A stretch of 64,000 nucleotides of DNA. It comes from Arthrobacter sp. MYb214 (GTDB lineage Bacteria; Actinomycetota; Actinomycetes; Actinomycetales; Micrococcaceae). Position numbers and translations under genes: made by a program. Positions 60,685 through 64,000 of the stretch are shown here, piece after piece. The stretch is taken from contig NZ_PCPZ01000001.1 of assembly GCF_002979865.1 (NCBI RefSeq), forward strand, positions 496,001 to 560,000, given 5' to 3'. The notes under the pieces were generated by a model. It was not told the origin of the DNA, did not search any database, and saw only the letters and a list, made by a program, of their open reading frames with translations. The stretch's first letter is position 1; every line of letters starts with the position of its first letter.

Positions 60685-62043
60685 GTGACCACCAGTCAGC
60701 AATCCGACGACAGCCAGAAGACCCCATTGCCACAGGCCCAGAAGCCTGCCGCAAAGCCGGTTGTAGCGCCAAGCGTCGCACATACCACTCCCCTCGACGA
60801 AGCGGCAAAGTTCGCCCGTGTGACCGAGGACGGCCACGTCTTCGTGATCATTGACGGCGCCGAATTCCCAGTGGGCCAATACCCCGACGCAACCCAGGAC
60901 GAAGCCCTGGGCTACTTCGTGCGCAAATACGACGACGCGCTCTCGCAGCTGATGCTCCTGGAGCAGCGCGTCGTTGCCAAGGCCCCGGCCGGCGAGCTCA
61001 GCAAGGCTGTGCAGGCGCTCTCGGCCACCGTTGCCGAACGCCATATGGTCGGCGACATCCCGGCGCTGGAAACGCGCCTCGAGAATGCCCGCGTAGCCGT
61101 CGAGGCATTGACCAGCGAACAGCGCAAGGCCAACGACGAAGCTCGCGCGGAACAGCTCGCTGCCCGCGAAGCCATCGTCGAACAGGCTGAAGAGCTGGCC
61201 GGCAAGCGCCCGGAGCAGATCCAGTGGAAGACCGCTTCGGCGGCGATGAACGAGCTGTTCGACGCCTGGAAGGGTTCGCAGCGTTCCTCGGTGCGCCTGC
61301 CACGGTCCACCGAAGATGCGCTGTGGAAGCGATTCCGCTCCGCCCGCACCACCTTCGACCGCCATCGCCGGGCCTACTTCTCGCAGCTGGATTCGACCAA
61401 CGCGGCCGCCAAGGAAGTGAAGGAAGAGCTGATCGCTCGCGCCGAGGTGCTGCAGGGGTCCACCGACTGGACCGCTACCGCCGCCGAGTACCGCAAGCTC
61501 ATGGACGAGTGGAAGAAGTCGCGCCGTGCCTCGCGCAAGGACGACGACCAGCTCTGGAGCCGCTTCCGCGCCGCCCAGGATGTCTTCTTCCAGGCCCGCG
61601 CCGCGGCCAACGCCAAGATCGATGAAGAGTACTCCCAGAACCTCGTGGTGAAGGAAGCCCTGCTGGAAGAAGCGCGCGCGCTGCTTCCCATCAAGGATCT
61701 GGCTGTTGCCAAGAACAAGCTGGATTCGATCCGCACCCGTTGGGAAGCTGCCGGCAAGGTGCCGCGCAACGACCTGCAGCGCATTGAATCGACCCTGCGC
61801 CAGGTCGAGGACGCGGTCAAGGGTGCCGAGGACGAGCAGTGGCGCCGTTCCAACCCGGAGACCAAGGCCCGCTCCAACTCGATGCTCTCGCAGCTGCAGG
61901 ACACCATCTCCGCCTTGGAAGATGATCTGGCAGCAGCACAGGCCAAGGGCAACGCCAAGCAGATCGCGACAGCCCAGGAAGCCCTGGATGCACGCCGCAT
62001 GTGGCTGAGCACCTTGGAGAAGTCGGCTGCCGACTTCCAGTAA
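60685..62043 (+). CDS. DUF349 domain protein
   Basis: A 452-residue protein. After a Gln/Ser/Pro-rich start and a short beta domain (VTEDGHVFVIIDGAEFPVGQY) it is long and helical, with several DUF349 repeats: EYRKLMDEWKKSRRASRKDD and the LWSRFRAAQDVFFQARA-type blocks. DUF349 proteins are coiled, common in Micrococcales between relA and hisS, and of unknown role. The GTG at 60685 gives MTTSQQSDDSQ. Confidence 0.9.
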   Translation: MTTSQQSDDSQKTPLPQAQKPAAKPVVAPSVAHTTPLDEAAKFARVTEDGHVFVIIDGAEFPVGQYPDATQDEALGYFVRKYDDALSQLMLLEQRVVAKAPAGELSKAVQALSATVAERHMVGDIPALETRLENARVAVEALTSEQRKANDEARAEQLAAREAIVEQAEELAGKRPEQIQWKTASAAMNELFDAWKGSQRSSVRLPRSTEDALWKRFRSARTTFDRHRRAYFSQLDSTNAAAKEVKEELIARAEVLQGSTDWTATAAEYRKLMDEWKKSRRASRKDDDQLWSRFRAAQDVFFQARAAANAKIDEEYSQNLVVKEALLEEARALLPIKDLAVAKNKLDSIRTRWEAAGKVPRNDLQRIESTLRQVEDAVKGAEDEQWRRSNPETKARSNSMLSQLQDTISALEDDLAAAQAKGNAKQIATAQEALDARRMWLSTLEKSAADFQ

Positions 62044-62103
62044 GTAATCCACAGATCGCTTGCACACCGCCAACGCGGCGGCGCGAACTGGTTCAGTAGC
62101 TCT

Positions 62104-62727
62104 ATGGAAACGAGAAATTCCCCAGCTACCGGACCTCGCGCCGCCGCGTTGCGCATTCCCGGGGACCTGTGGATCGCTGGTGAGATGTTCACCCGCAACG
62201 AGCTGCACGCCATGGCCCACAACGGCCTGCTGATCGAGGTCCTCGGTGATTATTTTTTGCCCAGCAGCATCCGAGTCAACGCGTCGGTGCGGGCACGGAT
62301 TGCAGGTTTCGCCTGTGGCCGCGAGCTGGCCCGCGATGCGGTGCTAGCTCGCCAAACTGCAGCCTGGATCCATGGGCTCTTGCCGTCAGTGTCCACATTG
62401 TGCATCTACACCAAGAGCTACCATCGGCCGTTCTACCCCGGGCACGGGCTGAGGGCGGAATTCGCCCAAATGCAGGTGCCGGATACGGACATGGTGTTCC
62501 GCAGCCGCATCAGGGTGACCACCGCATTGCGCAGCGCCTGCGACTGCGCGAAATACGATCCATTGCCCATTGCCAGCCGCGTTCTGGGCACAGTCGCGGC
62601 GCTGGCAGATCCCTACCTGACTTTGGACGCCATCAAACAAGCCCTGGCATCTGAGGTTCCCTCACCCGAGCGCTCCCGAGCCCTGCGCCTGGTCCAGTCC
62701 TTCTCCGATACGGCGCAAGCGGCCTAG
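62104..62727 (+). CDS. AbiEi-like / DUF559-neighbour hypothetical protein
   Basis: A 207-residue protein. The first part has a winged-helix look (LWIAGEMFTRNELHAMAHNGLL, IEVLGDYFLPSSIRV) that resembles the N-terminal domain of AbiEi-type proteins. RDAVLARQTAAWIHGLLPSVS and RVTTALRSACDCAKYDPL follow, also typical of that superfamily. No toxin partner is adjacent. Such single genes are common in Arthrobacter-like genomes. It converges on relA. Confidence 0.7.
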   Translation: METRNSPATGPRAAALRIPGDLWIAGEMFTRNELHAMAHNGLLIEVLGDYFLPSSIRVNASVRARIAGFACGRELARDAVLARQTAAWIHGLLPSVSTLCIYTKSYHRPFYPGHGLRAEFAQMQVPDTDMVFRSRIRVTTALRSACDCAKYDPLPIASRVLGTVAALADPYLTLDAIKQALASEVPSPERSRALRLVQSFSDTAQAA

Positions 62728-62754
62728 GTTGCCGCCGCGGGGTGCACCGCGCTA

Positions 62755-64000
62755 TTAGCGGCGGGACCCTGCGGTGGTGCGGTAGACATCGTAGACGCCA
62801 TCGATGCGGCGTACTTGGTTCAGCACGTGGCTCAGGAACTTGGGATCGCCCATTTCGAAGGAGAAACGGGAGATTGCCACACGGTCCTTGCTTGTCTGCA
62901 CACTGGCCGAAAGGATGTTCAAGTGGCTTTCGGAGAGTATCCGGGTGACGTCGGAGAGCAGCGACTTGCGGTCCAATGCTTCGACCTGGATCTCCACCAG
63001 GAACACGCCATGGTGCTTGGTGGCCCACGTGACATTGACCAGTCGATCCGGCTGCTCGGCGAGCTGCGTCAGATTCAGGCAGTCGGTGCGGTGCACCGAG
63101 ACTCCGGCGCCACGGGTTACGAAACCCTGGATTTCATCTGGCGGCACCGGGGTGCAGCAACGCGCCAGCTTCACCAGCACATCCCCCAGGCCCTCGACGA
63201 TCACGCCGGCGTCGTTGCCCGTAGCCGGGCTGGGAGCCGTTGGGCGGACTACCGCTTCCTCATCGACCTGTTCGGCTTCTGGAGGGCCAATCAGGGCCGT
63301 TAAATGCTCAATGACGTTCTGTGCACTGGTATGGCCGTCGCCCACGGACTGGTACAGGGCCGAAATGTCCGTGTGGTGCAGTTCGTTGGCTACCGCCGTG
63401 AGCAGGTCGTGAGTCATCAATTTCTGCAATGGCAGCTGGTTGCGACGCAGTTCCTTGGTCAGCAGCTCCTTGCCCTTTTCGATGGCCTCCTCGCGGCGTT
63501 CCTTGGAGAAGTAACCGCGGATCTTTGCCTTGGCACGAGGCGAGCGGACAAAGTTCTGCCAATCCTGGGATGGGCCAGCGCCTTCGGCCTTCGAGGTGAA
63601 GACCTCCACCACATCGCCCTGCTTGAGCTCGGTATGCAGTGGGACGAGCTTGCCATTGACGCGGGAGCCGATGGTGCGGTGGCCGACGTCGGTGTGGATC
63701 GAGTAGGCGAAATCCACCGGTGTGGCACCAACCGGCAAAGACATGATGTCGCCCTTGGGGGTGAACACATAGACTTCAGCGGAGCTGATCGTGTAGCGAA
63801 GGCCGTCCAGGAACTCTTCGGAGTCGGCGGTATCCGCCTGCCACTCCATCAAGGAACGCAGCCAATCCATATTCTGTTCCGGCGAAAGCATGGAGTTATC
63901 GGTCTGCCCATGCTTGTACTGGAAGTGCGCTGCTACACCGTATTCGGCGCGTACGTGCATATCGTGGGTGCGGATCTGGATCTCTACCGGCTTGCCTTCA
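62755..64000 (-). CDS. relA: RelA/SpoT (p)ppGpp synthetase/hydrolase (5' part cut off)
   Basis: The C-terminal 415 residues of the stringent-response enzyme; the catalytic N-terminus lies beyond the right edge. Present are the synthetase end (VEIQIRTHDMHVRAEYGVAA), a TGS domain (VYVFTPKGDIMSLPVGATPVD FAYSIHT), a helical region, a zinc-finger-like segment with RCCTPVPPD, and a C-terminal ACT domain (KSLLSDVTRILSESHLNILSA). The protein ends TTAGSRR. Confidence 0.94.
   Translation of the reverse strand, partial: EGKPVEIQIRTHDMHVRAEYGVAAHFQYKHGQTDNSMLSPEQNMDWLRSLMEWQADTADSEEFLDGLRYTISSAEVYVFTPKGDIMSLPVGATPVDFAYSIHTDVGHRTIGSRVNGKLVPLHTELKQGDVVEVFTSKAEGAGPSQDWQNFVRSPRAKAKIRGYFSKERREEAIEKGKELLTKELRRNQLPLQKLMTHDLLTAVANELHHTDISALYQSVGDGHTSAQNVIEHLTALIGPPEAEQVDEEAVVRPTAPSPATGNDAGVIVEGLGDVLVKLARCCTPVPPDEIQGFVTRGAGVSVHRTDCLNLTQLAEQPDRLVNVTWATKHHGVFLVEIQVEALDRKSLLSDVTRILSESHLNILSASVQTSKDRVAISRFSFEMGDPKFLSHVLNQVRRIDGVYDVYRTTAGSRR

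Noticed and set aside
60679-62220. Minus-strand frame of 513 codons opposite the DUF349 gene
   Set aside because: Mirror frame; the plus-strand protein has the DUF349 repeats.

Overview
The window looks like a high-GC actinobacterial chromosome of the Micrococcaceae type (Arthrobacter/Glutamicibacter-like). This is inferred from the gene order aroE-mltG-ruvX-alaS-rpsD-rarA and relA-hisS-aspS, from the GC-rich coding, and from the TAnnnT-type -10 elements. No 16S or other marker allows a firmer assignment.

Two blocks of chromosome flank one large insertion. The left block (1-6303, all minus strand) carries the C-terminally cut aroE, mltG, ruvX, alaS, a small membrane-anchored protein gene and a DUF948 gene. 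A strong hairpin terminator at 6257-6286 follows. The right block (53028-64000) carries the body of rpsD, rarA, dtd, a padR-membrane protein pair, aspS, hisS, a DUF349 gene, an AbiEi-like gene and the 3' part of relA.

Between them lies an apparently complete siphovirus-type prophage of about 46.7 kb. It is bounded by a 14-bp direct repeat (6304-6317 and 53014-53027). The right copy is the last four codons plus stop of rpsD, so the phage entered the 3' end of rpsD, restored its reading frame and pushed its natural terminator 46.7 kb away. Integrase arm-type repeats (CCGCCACAA) lie inside both ends.

Read from attR to attL the prophage has these parts. (1) Lysogeny: tyrosine integrase, ImmA-like metalloprotease and repressor on the plus strand, with a divergent early promoter and paired palindromic operators. 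(2) Early genes on the minus strand: HTH regulators, RecE-like nuclease, RecT-like annealase, AAA ATPase, SSB, NrdH redoxin, cytosine methyltransferase, a replication-type protein, RusA, and a chain of small Cys-rich proteins. (3) Packaging and head: small and large terminase, portal, MuF, protease with an internal scaffold start, decoration protein and capsid. (4) Tail: connectors, tail tube, frameshifted chaperone, tape measure, distal tail and baseplate proteins, and two tail proteins with different esterase domains. (5) Lysis: M15 endolysin and holin. (6) A small accessory segment next to attL with an HNH-like gene and a tRNA-like element.

Several single genes stand on the plus strand inside the minus-strand phage operons: an asparagine-synthase-like protein, a lipoprotein, three membrane proteins and two small proteins. 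Four of them have a TAAnnT or TAATnT box only 6-7 nt before the start codon, in a 22-31 bp gap between divergent start codons. This suggests leaderless expression from the lysogen. Together with the odd tRNA-like elements, this set of head-on cargo genes is the part of the window most likely to hold undescribed biology.
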